64,000 nucleotides of DNA from an uncultured Eubacteriales bacterium (GCA_949283695.1 CASDTX010000007.1:1-64000); one strand, 5' to 3'. Positions 17,085 to 25,025 are shown, counted from the stretch's first letter. Notes: generated by a model not told the origin, from the sequence alone. Numbers and translations: made by a program.

Positions 17085-19208
17085 TCAATGAAACGCTTCT
17101 GCCTGATGCTGTACAGGGGAAGCCTCCTCCCCTGCAGGCAGCAGATTCTGCATACTCTTCAGACTGATCGCCAGCGTGGATGTATTGTGGAGGAGCGCCG
17201 ATGCCGCCGGCTGAATGACGCCGCCCACGCCCAGCGCGATCAATCCGGCGTTGATCCCTACGATCCCTCTGTAATTGCAGCGGATCCGCTTCATCATGGC
17301 GTTGGCCAGCTGCTTCAGTGTCACAATCACCCGCAGATCGTCTGCCGCGATGGTGATATCCGCGATCTCCCGTGCGATCTCTGCCCCGTCACTGATGGCG
17401 ATGCCCGCATCTGCAGCCGAGAGAGCCGGTGAATCATTAATGCCGTCTCCGATCATGATCACGGTCTTGCCCGCTGCTTTCTCCTGTTCGACAAACCGGG
17501 CTTTCTCTTCCGGCAGCACTTCTGAGTAATACTCATCCACGCCCACCCGCCGGGCAATCGAAGCCGCCGTCCGCTCACTGTCCCCGGTCATCATTACAAC
17601 CTTCTTAAGCCCTTCTTCTTTCAGCATCCGCACCATATCCGCCGCCTCTTCCCGGAGCGGATCTTCGATACAGATCACCGCGGTCAGCTCTCCGTCAATG
17701 GCAAGATACAGATGGGAATACTCGGGCGGAAGCGCGTCGAACCGCTCCTGCATCTCCGGGCGGACCACACACCCCTCATCCTCAAATACAAAATGGCTGC
17801 TGCCGATCACGACTTTCTTCTCTTCTATATAAGAAGAGATGCCATGTGCTACGATGTACTCCACCTTAGAATGCATCTCCTCATGGGCCAGCGCCCTCTT
17901 CTTCGCTGCATCCACCACCGCTTTCGCCATGGAATGCGGAAAATGTTCTTCCAGACATGCTGCGATGCGCAGGGCCTCCTCCTCCGGACAGTCCCCGAAG
18001 ACCTGGACCTTCTTTACCGTCGGCTTCGCTCTGGTAAGCGTGCCGGTCTTGTCGAATACGATGGTGTCTGCCTCTGCCACGGCTTCCAGATACTTCCCGC
18101 CTTTTACCGTGATCCCGTGCTGTCCTGCCTCCCGGATGGCCGAAAGCACAGCAATGGGCATCGCAAGCTTCAGCGCGCAGGAGAAGTCCACCATGAGAAC
18201 GGAAAGTGCCTTCGTCACACTGCGGGTGATCAGTCCGACTGCTCCGGTACCCGCCAGAGTGTAGGGCACCAGCTGATCGGCCAGATGTTCAGCCTTGCTC
18301 TCCAGAGCAGATTTGAGCTTTTCAGAATCCTCGATCATAGTCATAATCTTCTCATATTTCGTGGACCCTGAGACGGCTTTCACGACGATCTCAAGCTCGC
18401 CCTCTTCCAGAACCGTGCCTGCATAAACCGTCTTTCCCCGCTCTCTTCGCACCGGCAGAGATTCCCCGGTGAGCGACGCCTGATTAACCATACCCTCTCC
18501 GGCTGCCACTTCTCCGTCGAAGGGGATCACATTGCCCATGTGCACGACCACAGTATCGCCCGGCCGGATCTTCGATGCCTGCACGAGCACGTCCTGTCCC
18601 TCTCGTTTCAGCCACACCTTATTTACATGAAGGGACATGCTGCGCGCAAGATCTCCCACGGATTTCTTGTGGGTCCATTCTTCCAGGAGCTCTCCCACGC
18701 CCAGCAGGAACATCACAGACCCGGCTGTGTTGAAGTCGCCCCGGATCACAGACACACCGATCGCCGTCGCATCCAGCACCGGAACCTCGATCCTGCGTCT
18801 GGCCAGGCATCGGATCCCTTTCCATAGATACCGCAGCGCTTTCAGCGTCATCCAGACTTTGCGGATCGGATCCGGCATGAACAGCCGTCCGCCGTAATGC
18901 AGGACCACTTTCGTGATCAGCTTCTCCCGGAAGGACGAATTCAGTTCTCTCCCGGAACTTTCCAGCACGTTCGCCGGGACCTCCGCATTCTCATAGCGGA
19001 AGTTCCGGAGTATGGCAATGATCTCCCCGCGGGTTCCTGTGTAACAGATCACAGCGTCTGCGGTGCGCTCATAGACCTTCGCGCCTGTCACACATTCTTG
19101 CTTTTCCAGAAACCAGCAAAGAGTATCCGCCTGCGCACACGTCATCCTTCCCTGAACAACATGTATCCGCAGACGGCCTTCTATCTCATGTTTGATGATA
19201 AATCTCAT
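17085..19208 (-). CDS. P1B-type heavy-metal translocating ATPase with non-canonical metal site
   Basis: A 707-residue P-type ATPase. Actuator motif TGES (247-250), phosphorylation motif DKTGT (386-390) and the hinge GDGINDS are intact. The N-terminal HMA-like region lacks CxxC, and the membrane metal site that is usually CPC reads FSC in DFSCALKLAMP (residues 341-351), so the cargo may not be Cu+. It follows a DUF6110 protein and a 26-residue protein in one operon, within an iron-gene neighbourhood, and the promoter overlaps a weak DtxR-like box. I infer export of Fe2+, Mn2+ or a related metal; the sequence alone does not fix it. Confidence 0.9.
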   Translation of the reverse strand: MRFIIKHEIEGRLRIHVVQGRMTCAQADTLCWFLEKQECVTGAKVYERTADAVICYTGTRGEIIAILRNFRYENAEVPANVLESSGRELNSSFREKLITKVVLHYGGRLFMPDPIRKVWMTLKALRYLWKGIRCLARRRIEVPVLDATAIGVSVIRGDFNTAGSVMFLLGVGELLEEWTHKKSVGDLARSMSLHVNKVWLKREGQDVLVQASKIRPGDTVVVHMGNVIPFDGEVAAGEGMVNQASLTGESLPVRRERGKTVYAGTVLEEGELEIVVKAVSGSTKYEKIMTMIEDSEKLKSALESKAEHLADQLVPYTLAGTGAVGLITRSVTKALSVLMVDFSCALKLAMPIAVLSAIREAGQHGITVKGGKYLEAVAEADTIVFDKTGTLTRAKPTVKKVQVFGDCPEEEALRIAACLEEHFPHSMAKAVVDAAKKRALAHEEMHSKVEYIVAHGISSYIEEKKVVIGSSHFVFEDEGCVVRPEMQERFDALPPEYSHLYLAIDGELTAVICIEDPLREEAADMVRMLKEEGLKKVVMMTGDSERTAASIARRVGVDEYYSEVLPEEKARFVEQEKAAGKTVIMIGDGINDSPALSAADAGIAISDGAEIAREIADITIAADDLRVIVTLKQLANAMMKRIRCNYRGIVGINAGLIALGVGGVIQPAASALLHNTSTLAISLKSMQNLLPAGEEASPVQHQAEAFH

Positions 19209-19214
19209 CGAATC

Positions 19215-19553
19215 TCAGATGCTCTCTTCCCTGTAATTGTCCGCACCTTGCTCTTTCCCTTCAGTTTCCTCTGATTCCACGCAGTCCGCGCATGCGTCCT
19301 CCTGCATGGCAGCCGCTTCTTCCGCCGCCCGTTTCTCATTGATCTGCTGGGCCTCAGCCAGAATATCCTCAGCATTTTCCTGCACAGCAGCTGCTGTCTT
19401 CATCACGCAGTCCTTCGCGCGCAGAGCCGCTGCAGTACAATTCGTATATACCTTCTTCGCGTCTCTGCTGGACAGGACCTTCACGCCCGCTGTACCGAAC
19501 AGCACTCCTCCTGCGAATAATCCAACCTTCTTCAATACGGATACACTGATCAT
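19215..19553 (-). CDS. DUF6110-family small membrane protein
   Basis: A 112-residue protein with an N-terminal membrane segment (VLKKVGLFAGGVLFGTAGVKVL, about 6-27 in part), then an Ala- and Lys-rich helix and an acidic tail with CADC. This matches DUF6110 proteins often found beside clostridial HMA-type P1B ATPases. The start follows CAGGAGGAG at 7 bases, and the stop is six bases before the ATPase start. I infer an accessory or regulatory subunit of the pump. Confidence 0.8.
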   Translation of the reverse strand: MISVSVLKKVGLFAGGVLFGTAGVKVLSSRDAKKVYTNCTAAALRAKDCVMKTAAAVQENAEDILAEAQQINEKRAAEEAAAMQEDACADCVESEETEGKEQGADNYREESI

Positions 19554-19568
19554 ACTTCTCTCCTCCTG

Positions 19569-19649
19569 TTATTTGTGTTTATGCCCCGTGTAGAATACCA
19601 TGGCCAGACAAAAGACCATTGCCCATGCCCAGAATCTATGTTGTTTCAC
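19569..19649 (-). CDS. 26-residue membrane microprotein, DUF6219-like
   Basis: A very short gene with a GTG start preceded by AAAGGAAG, encoding one hydrophobic helix: KQHRFWAWAMVFCLAMVF followed by YTGHKHK and stop. Basic ends and a Trp-rich helix look like a real membrane microprotein, and I recall near-identical short proteins annotated DUF6219 next to DUF6110 and P1B ATPases. It lies 15 bases upstream of the DUF6110 gene, first in the operon. A role as a pump-associated peptide is inference. Confidence 0.7.
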   Translation of the reverse strand: MKQHRFWAWAMVFCLAMVFYTGHKHK

Positions 19650-19747
19650 AGCCGCACCACTTCCTTTATTAGTAATATGAGATTGAGACCGAAAGGTGAA
19701 TCACTTTGACGATGTCACCAAACGCACAGCCTTCCGGCTCTTCCATC

Positions 19748-19777
19748 ATATTAGCAACCCGGAGAAAGACTAGTCAA
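19748..19777 (-). promoter_or_regulatory. Promoter of the P1B ATPase operon, with weak DtxR-like box
   Basis: Minus-strand TTGACT (19772-19777) and TAATAT (19748-19753) are 18 bp apart. TTAGATTTGACTAGTC (minus strand, 19768-19783) overlaps the -35 and shares the right half of the feoA and feoB operators; its left half is weaker. Confidence 0.55.
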
Positions 19778-19825
19778 ATCTAACACCATGTATCGAGAAA
19801 TATTATCATATATTCACTGAACGCA

Positions 19826-19870
19826 AAAAACTCCGCAGACAAGTCTTTCTGACTCATCCGCAGAGCTTTT
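19826..19870 (-). terminator. Terminator of the exported-protein pair
   Basis: CTCTGCGGA pairs with TCTGCGGAG (with one G-U) around a GAGTC/GACTT inner stem; on the minus strand it is followed by TTTTTT, directly after the stop of the 165-residue protein. Confidence 0.85.
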
Positions 19871-19871
19871 C

Positions 19872-20369
19872 TCAGATCACGTGCAGAACAGCTTTCACAT
19901 CCGCCCCGTTCAGAAGCGTGTGGCTCTCATCCATCGTGCAGGCCGATATATTCAAATGGATCTCATAATCCCCGGCATCCAGTGCCTCTGTCACCTCAAA
20001 CTCTGTCACCGCCTTGCCCGGCTCGATCCAATCAGACTCATAAACCGGAGTATCTTCTTCTCCGATGGTCACTGTGTATTTGAAATAGCATTGATTGTCC
20101 TCCGGGTTGGCGAGAGTGATCTGCCAGATGGTGCTTCCTGCCGCCACCATGATTTCCCCGTAGCCGGGAATCTTGATCCCTTCCTGTCCCCCGGAGGCAT
20201 CTTCCAGTTCCTTCTTCCATTCAGAGGCATCCTCATCTACGATGATTCCCACTGTACTCTGTGCATTCTGATGCTTTCCTGCCAGAAATGCAATCCCGGC
20301 GATCCCTGCCACAAGGACCGCCGCGGCCGCCAGGACGATCAGTCGAACCCTTCTTCTATTACTGCGCAT
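19872..20369 (-). CDS. Membrane-anchored extracellular protein of unknown function
   Basis: A 165-residue protein with a basic start and a membrane segment (about 9-30) followed by an extracellular domain that looks beta-rich. I do not recognise the family. It overlaps the preceding exported protein gene by 11 bases (translational coupling, no clear ribosome binding site of its own) and ends at a strong terminator, so the two probably act together at the cell surface. Cys residues at about 94 and 143 could form a disulfide. Confidence 0.7.
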   Translation of the reverse strand: MRSNRRRVRLIVLAAAAVLVAGIAGIAFLAGKHQNAQSTVGIIVDEDASEWKKELEDASGGQEGIKIPGYGEIMVAAGSTIWQITLANPEDNQCYFKYTVTIGEEDTPVYESDWIEPGKAVTEFEVTEALDAGDYEIHLNISACTMDESHTLLNGADVKAVLHVI

Positions 20370-20865
20370 CCGTCACAGCAATCCCGAATGTAATGCTTCC
20401 TGTGTAATCAACGCCGTACTCATATCTTCCGGCAATCACCGGTTTAATCTGGTACTGTTTCGTGCTGTTCTCTGTAAAGGATACTACTTCTTTTCCTACT
20501 CCGACCGCTCCGGTTGACGCATTGGTCTCAATCACTTCTCCCCTCTCGGAGATGATCTGATAACGCAGGCTGGTTTTCGGAGAAGTGGCTGCCTCTAAAA
20601 CCATCTGATCCTTGTAGCCGCTTGTTCCTGCGATTGTTACGGAGATCTCCTTTCCCTCCGGAAGATTCTCCACATCTTCTGCAGTGACATCTACTGTCGT
20701 GCCTTCATTCCCCATCGAGACGCTGGCAGGTATGGTTACGGTATAGGAAGGTTCTGCGGTCAGATTCACGGTCAGATCCTGGCTGGCCTCTTCCGCCATA
20801 ACAGCCATGGGAGCCGTCATACATACTGCTGCTGTCATAAGAGCTGCAAATACTTTTTTCTTCAT
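20359..20865 (-). CDS. Secreted beta-rich protein of unknown function
   Basis: A 168-residue protein with a clear signal peptide (MKKKVFAALMTAAVCM then APMAVMAEE, cleavage near residue 24). The mature part has alternating hydrophobic residues (YTVTIPASVSM early, YTGSITFGIAVTDAQ at the end), as in small surface-fibre or adhesion-type domains of Firmicutes. No LPxTG or lipobox. AAAGGAAAAAACG precedes the ATG. It heads a two-gene operon with the anchored 165-residue protein, and a 19-bp palindrome lies in its leader. Confidence 0.75.
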   Translation of the reverse strand: MKKKVFAALMTAAVCMTAPMAVMAEEASQDLTVNLTAEPSYTVTIPASVSMGNEGTTVDVTAEDVENLPEGKEISVTIAGTSGYKDQMVLEAATSPKTSLRYQIISERGEVIETNASTGAVGVGKEVVSFTENSTKQYQIKPVIAGRYEYGVDYTGSITFGIAVTDAQ

Positions 20866-20893
20866 CGTTTTTTCCTTTCTGAATAAGATTGCT

Positions 20894-20912
20894 GCATGTA
20901 ACAGTTACATGC
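20894..20912. promoter_or_regulatory. 19-bp palindrome upstream of the exported-protein operon
   Basis: GCATGTAAC and its exact complement GTTACATGC flank a single A, about 30 bases ahead of the start codon at 20865. The length and symmetry suggest a binding site for a dimeric regulator; which one is unknown. Confidence 0.5.
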
Positions 20913-20976
20913 TCAGCATAACAGCCTTCCCGGGTTCCTTCTATCTCATGCGGGTTAAATAAACGTAAACGATCGT

Positions 20977-21019
20977 AAAAAACAGGGAAAGACACAGGCA
21001 TCCGCCCTATCTTTCCCTG
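20977..21019 (-). terminator. Terminator of the fur-like gene
   Basis: CAGGGAAAGA pairs with TCTTTCCCTG around an inner GGCGGATGCC stem; on the minus strand it is followed by TTTTTT. Confidence 0.9.
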
Positions 21020-21034
21020 CTTTCGTCTGCTCCT

Positions 21035-21484
21035 TCAGTTCTTGATCCGTTGAGCTGTCCCGGCTTTTCTTCCGGCATCTGTGCCGCCGCTCTGGATTCG
21101 TATGCCTGCGACTTTCTGGTCTTTCAGATACCCGCACCGTTTCATGCCCTCCTGTACCACCCGGTTCCATTTCACAGAAGACAGGCGGCAGATCGTATTG
21201 TCATCCAGGATGATCTCGCATCCATCCCCTTTCGTGCTGTCGTCCGAACACTCTACCTTATACATGTTCTTCCGGCTGATGGCTCCGATCTCTTCCAGTG
21301 CATTAATCATACGGTACACCGTCGCCACACCGATCCTGTGATCTGCCTTTGACGCTTTATAGAAGATCTCCTTACAGCTGGAGCAGTCATCTTCAAGAAT
21401 AATGTCTATCAGCATCAGTCTCTGCTTTGTGATCCGGCATCCGTTTTCTTTCAATTTCTCGATGATCTGTTCTTTCCTGCTCAC
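21035..21484 (-). CDS. Divergent Fur-family transcriptional regulator
   Basis: A 149-residue protein with a normal Fur DNA-binding half: RKEQIIEKLKENGCRITKQR, then IGVATVYRMINALEEIGAI. The C-terminal dimerisation half is atypical: the His-rich metal site is missing and there is no pair of CxxC motifs, only scattered Cys, so metal sensing is doubtful. I place the start at GTG 21484, five bases after GGAGGGGAGG, giving the usual family length; an upstream ATG at 21583 would add 33 low-complexity residues. It is last in the run feoB, HMA protein, fur. Confidence 0.82.
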   Translation of the reverse strand: MSRKEQIIEKLKENGCRITKQRLMLIDIILEDDCSSCKEIFYKASKADHRIGVATVYRMINALEEIGAISRKNMYKVECSDDSTKGDGCEIILDDNTICRLSSVKWNRVVQEGMKRCGYLKDQKVAGIRIQSGGTDAGRKAGTAQRIKN

Positions 21485-21595
21485 ATCCGCCTCCCCTCCT
21501 TCCTGTCCGGCATTCCCATTCACAGCCCGCCGCGCAGTCCTGCTTCCTGCCCGCCGGATCGGCCCTAACGATTCCTCTTTCAATCTTTCCTGATT

Positions 21596-21970
21596 CTAAG
21601 AGATACGGGTCACCTGATACCCGATCTTCTCCACTGCATTCTTTAATACATCATTTGTAATTTCCCGGTCACAGGAAATCCTGGCGCTGCCTTTTGACAG
21701 ATTTACTTCTGCTCTCACCCCGTCAATCTGATTCAGAGTCTTCGTCACATCCATGGCGCAGTGCGCACAGTGCATTCCTGAGATCTGCATCGTCTTTCTT
21801 CCGATCACCGGGCCGTCCAGTTTCTTCTTCGGCATTTTCCCGCTTCCGGGACAGCTCCCGCCGGCCGGGCATCCGATACATTTCACGCCGCTTCTTTTCG
21901 CCCGAACAATATATGCGGCTGCACTTCCGACTAAAATCAGCAGAATCACGCTTACAATCACATCTGTCAT
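21596..21970 (-). CDS. FeoB-associated Cys-rich membrane protein fused to an HMA domain
   Basis: A 124-residue protein in two parts. Residues 1-42 are a membrane helix followed by KCIGCPAGGSC (Cys 31, 34, 40), the pattern of the FeoB-associated Cys-rich membrane protein. Residues 57-124 are a heavy-metal-associated domain with GMHCAHC (65-71). It lies 100 bases after feoB and before fur. The expected role is metal binding at the membrane near FeoB; the HMA part could accept Fe2+ or guard against Cu+ or Zn2+. The combination is informative because the two units are usually separate. Confidence 0.85.
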   Translation of the reverse strand: MTDVIVSVILLILVGSAAAYIVRAKRSGVKCIGCPAGGSCPGSGKMPKKKLDGPVIGRKTMQISGMHCAHCAMDVTKTLNQIDGVRAEVNLSKGSARISCDREITNDVLKNAVEKIGYQVTRIS

Positions 21971-22018
21971 ACTCTATATCCTCTCTCTCCAATCTGCAGC
22001 GTCAGGGTACAACGCCAA

Positions 22019-22051
22019 TTGGCGGACAAAGCAGCTTCCTCTGTCCGCCAA
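22019..22051. repeat. Intercistronic hairpin between feoB and the HMA gene
   Basis: TTGGCGGACA and its exact complement flank a 13-base loop. There is no T-run, so it probably acts in mRNA processing or stability rather than termination. CGCCAATTGGCG overlaps one arm as an alternative palindrome. Confidence 0.6.
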
Positions 22052-22070
22052 TGACTATAATACCAGATTC

Positions 22071-24068
22071 TTATGCATGCAGACTATATTCTGCCGCAAA
22101 TTCCTGATCTGATTTGCGTATTCTCCACACAATGATGGCCGCGAATACCAGAACTGCGATCAGACCCGGAACGAAAGCAGTTCCCAGAGAACCTGTCGTA
22201 ACCAGTGTTCCGATCTGGTATACGAGGAATGCTACGGTATAGCCGGTCGCCAGCTGGAGGCAGATGCCGCCGAACAGCCACTTCCCGCTCTTCATCTCAG
22301 AGTTCATTGCTCCGAGTGCCGCGAAGCAAGGCGGCGTATACAGGTTGAACATCAGATACGCAAGGGCTGCCGCTTTCGTAAGTCCCATGATGGTCGCCAC
22401 TTCATTTCCGCTGCCCACCAGCGCCAGTTCCTCTGTATCAATCAGGTTCGTTACACCATAAACAACGGCCAGTGTACCAACCACATTCTCCTTGGCGATA
22501 AAGCCTGTGATTGCTGCAGCCGCAAGCTGCCAGATGCCGAATCCCAGCGGGATGAACAGAAACGCAAATGGGTGCGCAATGCTTGCAAGGATGGATGTGC
22601 TCTCTGCACCCTCCTCTACCACCTGGAACTGCCAGTTAAAGCTCTGCATGATCTGGACAACCGTGTTGCATACTAAAATGATGGTTCCGGCCTTGACAAT
22701 ATATGCCTTGCCGCGCTCAAGCATGGAAATGCACGCTCTCTTCAGGCTCGGGATCTTATACTCCGGAAGCTCAATGATAAAGAATGATTTCCGGTATTTC
22801 TGGCCTGTGATCCTCTTTACAAGCAGTGCGCCCAAGAGAATCAGCACAATTCCCACCAGGTACATCGTAGCGGATACCCACCATGCATCTGCGAAGAATG
22901 CGCCCGCGAACAGTGCGATCACCGGGATCTTCGCTCCACAGGGCATAAAAGGCGTGAGCATGGCAGTTGTCCGGCGTTCCCGCTCATTGCGGATCGTACG
23001 GGAAGCCATAATTCCGGGGATTGCACACCCGGTTCCGATGACCATCGGGATCACGGATTTCCCGGACAGTCCCACTCTCTTGAAGATCGGATCCAGCACG
23101 ACGGTTGCACGCGCCATATACCCGCAGTCCTCCAGAAGAGCAATGAGGAAATACATAACCATAACCAGAGGCAGGAATCCGACAACCGCGCCTACGCCGC
23201 CGATGATACCGTCAACCAGAAGCGCGTACAGCAGGGGGTTGGCATTCTCCATCAGGCCGCCGACCCAGCCCTGGAAGGTCTCGATCCAGGCAACCAGCCA
23301 GTCGGCAATCCAGGTTCCCAGCGTGGACTGGGATATGTAGAATACAAGGAAAATAATCGCTGCAAAGATCGGGATGCCGACGATTTTATGAGTAATAATA
23401 CTGTCGATCTTATCCTGTGCGTTCTTATTTTTCGTGAAGACTTTCCGCTTCTCAACCTGCTTTACGATGCCGTTGACAAACTCGAACCGTTTCCGGTCCG
23501 CAGCCTCTACTGCATTCTTATCTTTCAGGTCAATCTTCGCCTGTACATAAGGAGCTGTCTGGCCCATCCCTTTCAGGGCAGCTGCCTGTGTGACAGCTTC
23601 CTTAAGTCCTTCGTGTCCGGAAGACGTAGAGATCGTCTTAATCACCGGGCAGCCCAGTTTCTCGGACAGAAGCTTCTCATTGATCTTCGTCTGTTTCTTC
23701 TCTGTAATGTCACTCTTGTTCAGTGCGACAACCACCGGAACTCCCAGCTCCAGAAGCTGTGTGGTAAAGAACAGGCTTCGGCTTAAGTTTGTGGCATCCA
23801 CGATGTTAATGATCGCGTCCGGCTTCTCATTCTTTACATAACTGCTGGTAATGCTCTCCTCTGAGGTAAACGGGGACATGGAATAAGCGCCGGGCAGATC
23901 CACTGCGACCAGTTCCTCCGTTCCGTCATAATAAGCCTTCTTGATCAGGCTTTCCTTTCGCTCTACCGTAACGCCGGCCCAGTTTCCAACGCGTTCGTTT
24001 CTGCCTGTCAGCGCGTTGTACATGGTTGTCTTACCGCTGTTCGGATTCCCTGCAAAAGCAATTCTCAT
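22071..24068 (-). CDS. feoB: Ferrous iron transporter FeoB
   Basis: A 665-residue FeoB. The cytosolic G domain has GNPNSGKTT (7-15), the switch T-containing GVTVERKES, DLPG (57-60) and NKSD (about 117-120); then comes the membrane domain with two Gate regions (VIGTGCAIPGIMASRTI and TPFMPCGAKIPV). It imports Fe2+ across the membrane. GGAGGAG precedes the ATG. A terminator separates it from feoA, and a second DtxR-like box overlaps a TATACT -10 just upstream, so it has its own iron-regulated promoter. Downstream are the HMA and Fur-like genes. Confidence 0.97.
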   Translation of the reverse strand: MRIAFAGNPNSGKTTMYNALTGRNERVGNWAGVTVERKESLIKKAYYDGTEELVAVDLPGAYSMSPFTSEESITSSYVKNEKPDAIINIVDATNLSRSLFFTTQLLELGVPVVVALNKSDITEKKQTKINEKLLSEKLGCPVIKTISTSSGHEGLKEAVTQAAALKGMGQTAPYVQAKIDLKDKNAVEAADRKRFEFVNGIVKQVEKRKVFTKNKNAQDKIDSIITHKIVGIPIFAAIIFLVFYISQSTLGTWIADWLVAWIETFQGWVGGLMENANPLLYALLVDGIIGGVGAVVGFLPLVMVMYFLIALLEDCGYMARATVVLDPIFKRVGLSGKSVIPMVIGTGCAIPGIMASRTIRNERERRTTAMLTPFMPCGAKIPVIALFAGAFFADAWWVSATMYLVGIVLILLGALLVKRITGQKYRKSFFIIELPEYKIPSLKRACISMLERGKAYIVKAGTIILVCNTVVQIMQSFNWQFQVVEEGAESTSILASIAHPFAFLFIPLGFGIWQLAAAAITGFIAKENVVGTLAVVYGVTNLIDTEELALVGSGNEVATIMGLTKAAALAYLMFNLYTPPCFAALGAMNSEMKSGKWLFGGICLQLATGYTVAFLVYQIGTLVTTGSLGTAFVPGLIAVLVFAAIIVWRIRKSDQEFAAEYSLHA

Positions 24069-24093
24069 TGATGTTTCTCCTCCTTCATTCCGA

Positions 24094-24109
24094 TTAGTAT
24101 AGACTAACC
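24094..24109. promoter_or_regulatory. DtxR-type operator upstream of feoB
   Basis: TTAGTATAGACTAACC: arms TTAGT and ACTAA around ATAG, close to the DtxR/IdeR consensus. On the minus strand it covers a TATACT -10 element 30 bases ahead of the feoB start. Confidence 0.75.
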
Positions 24110-24116
24110 TTTCTGT

Positions 24117-24148
24117 AAAAAAAATAGTAAATGAATTACTATTTTTTT
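24117..24148. terminator. Terminator between feoA and feoB
   Basis: A-rich stem (AAAAAAAATAGTAA) pairs with TTACTATTTTTTT around ATGAA, five bases after the feoA stop. The T-run on both strands makes it potentially bidirectional. Confidence 0.75.
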
Positions 24149-24152
24149 ATTT

Positions 24153-24365
24153 TTATATTGAAATAGCTTTCGCTAAATCAGTATCAATGTTGTATCTTCC
24201 ATCTTTGATGGACACCACGCAGCCGCCTCTCACACGAGACACCACGGTGATCGGTTCGCCGCTGTAGCATCCCAGAGAAAACAGAAATGCTTCCAGTTCT
24301 TCATCCTCTGTCACAATATCCTGAACGATATACTCTTCGCCTTCCTTAGCATCCATTAAATTCAT
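24153..24365 (-). CDS. feoA: Ferrous iron transport protein A
   Basis: A 70-residue cytosolic SH3-like FeoA, partner of FeoB. The central LFSLGCYSGEPITVVSRVRG and the terminal TDLAKAISI fit the family. The product is separate from feoB by a terminator and a new promoter, an arrangement that would let FeoA be made in larger amounts. Its promoter (24450-24478) is covered by a DtxR-like box. An in-frame ATG three codons later is an alternative start. Confidence 0.93.
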   Translation of the reverse strand: MNLMDAKEGEEYIVQDIVTEDEELEAFLFSLGCYSGEPITVVSRVRGGCVVSIKDGRYNIDTDLAKAISI

Positions 24366-24447
24366 TACTTCCAGATCCTCTCATCTCATATAGCTTATGC
24401 CGGTCTGACTCATTTCATGCCGGGCATTTCACTTCATCTAACAGATG

Positions 24448-24478
24448 CTAGTTTAGACTAACTTCCTGGATTTGTCAA
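24448..24478 (-). promoter_or_regulatory. feoA promoter with overlapping DtxR-type operator
   Basis: Minus-strand TTGACA (24473-24478) and TAAACT (24450-24455) are exactly 17 bp apart. CTAGTTTAGACTAACT (plus strand, 24448-24463) covers the -10 and has TAGT/ACTA arms as in the feoB operator, so a metal-loaded DtxR-like repressor would block transcription. Confidence 0.8.
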
Positions 24479-24538
24479 TCCCTTTTTGAGATAAATTTTC
24501 ATTAATCACAACAGACAGCCATTCCTGATGACCTGAAG

Positions 24539-24943
24539 TTATTTCTCTTCAATCACAGAGGTGCAGTGCGGGCAGCGTGTGGCCTCCAGCGGGATCTCGC
24601 TGAGACAGTAGGGACATTTCTTCGTCGTCGGCGCCGCCGGTTCTTCTTTCTTCCTGCCCAGAGACAGCAGCGTATTGATTGCCTTCAGCAGACAGAATAA
24701 TACGAACGCCATGATCAGGAAGTTCGCGCAGGAAGAGATAAACTCCGACGCGAATCTCGCCACATCCGCCAGCGTATACGTCTCCGCCCGGGTCACGAAT
24801 TTCAGAACGGGCGTAATAAAATTATTAGACAGGGAGCCCACCAGATCCGAGAACGCGCCTCCGATGATCACACCGACTGCCATGTCCATCATGTTTCCGC
24901 GAAGGGCAAATGTCTTGAATTCCTCAATAAATTTTTTCAGCAT
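24539..24943 (-). CDS. mscL: Large-conductance mechanosensitive channel with C-terminal zinc ribbon
   Basis: A 134-residue MscL, the emergency release channel opened by membrane tension. The N-terminal FIEEFKTFALRGNMMDMAVG and GAFSDLVGSLSNNFITP are highly conserved, with two membrane segments. After the second segment a short linker leads to a zinc ribbon, CPYC (110-113) and CPHC (124-127), in place of the usual short C-terminal helix bundle. The ribbon may mediate assembly or metal sensing in the cytosol. Single gene. Confidence 0.95.
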   Translation of the reverse strand: MLKKFIEEFKTFALRGNMMDMAVGVIIGGAFSDLVGSLSNNFITPVLKFVTRAETYTLADVARFASEFISSCANFLIMAFVLFCLLKAINTLLSLGRKKEEPAAPTTKKCPYCLSEIPLEATRCPHCTSVIEEK

Positions 24944-25025
24944 ATGTACTCTCCTTCCTTTTTCGTTTGTCCATCGCTAAAGATTATACCATGAACCTCT
25001 TCTGAAGGAAATCGTAAATTATGGT

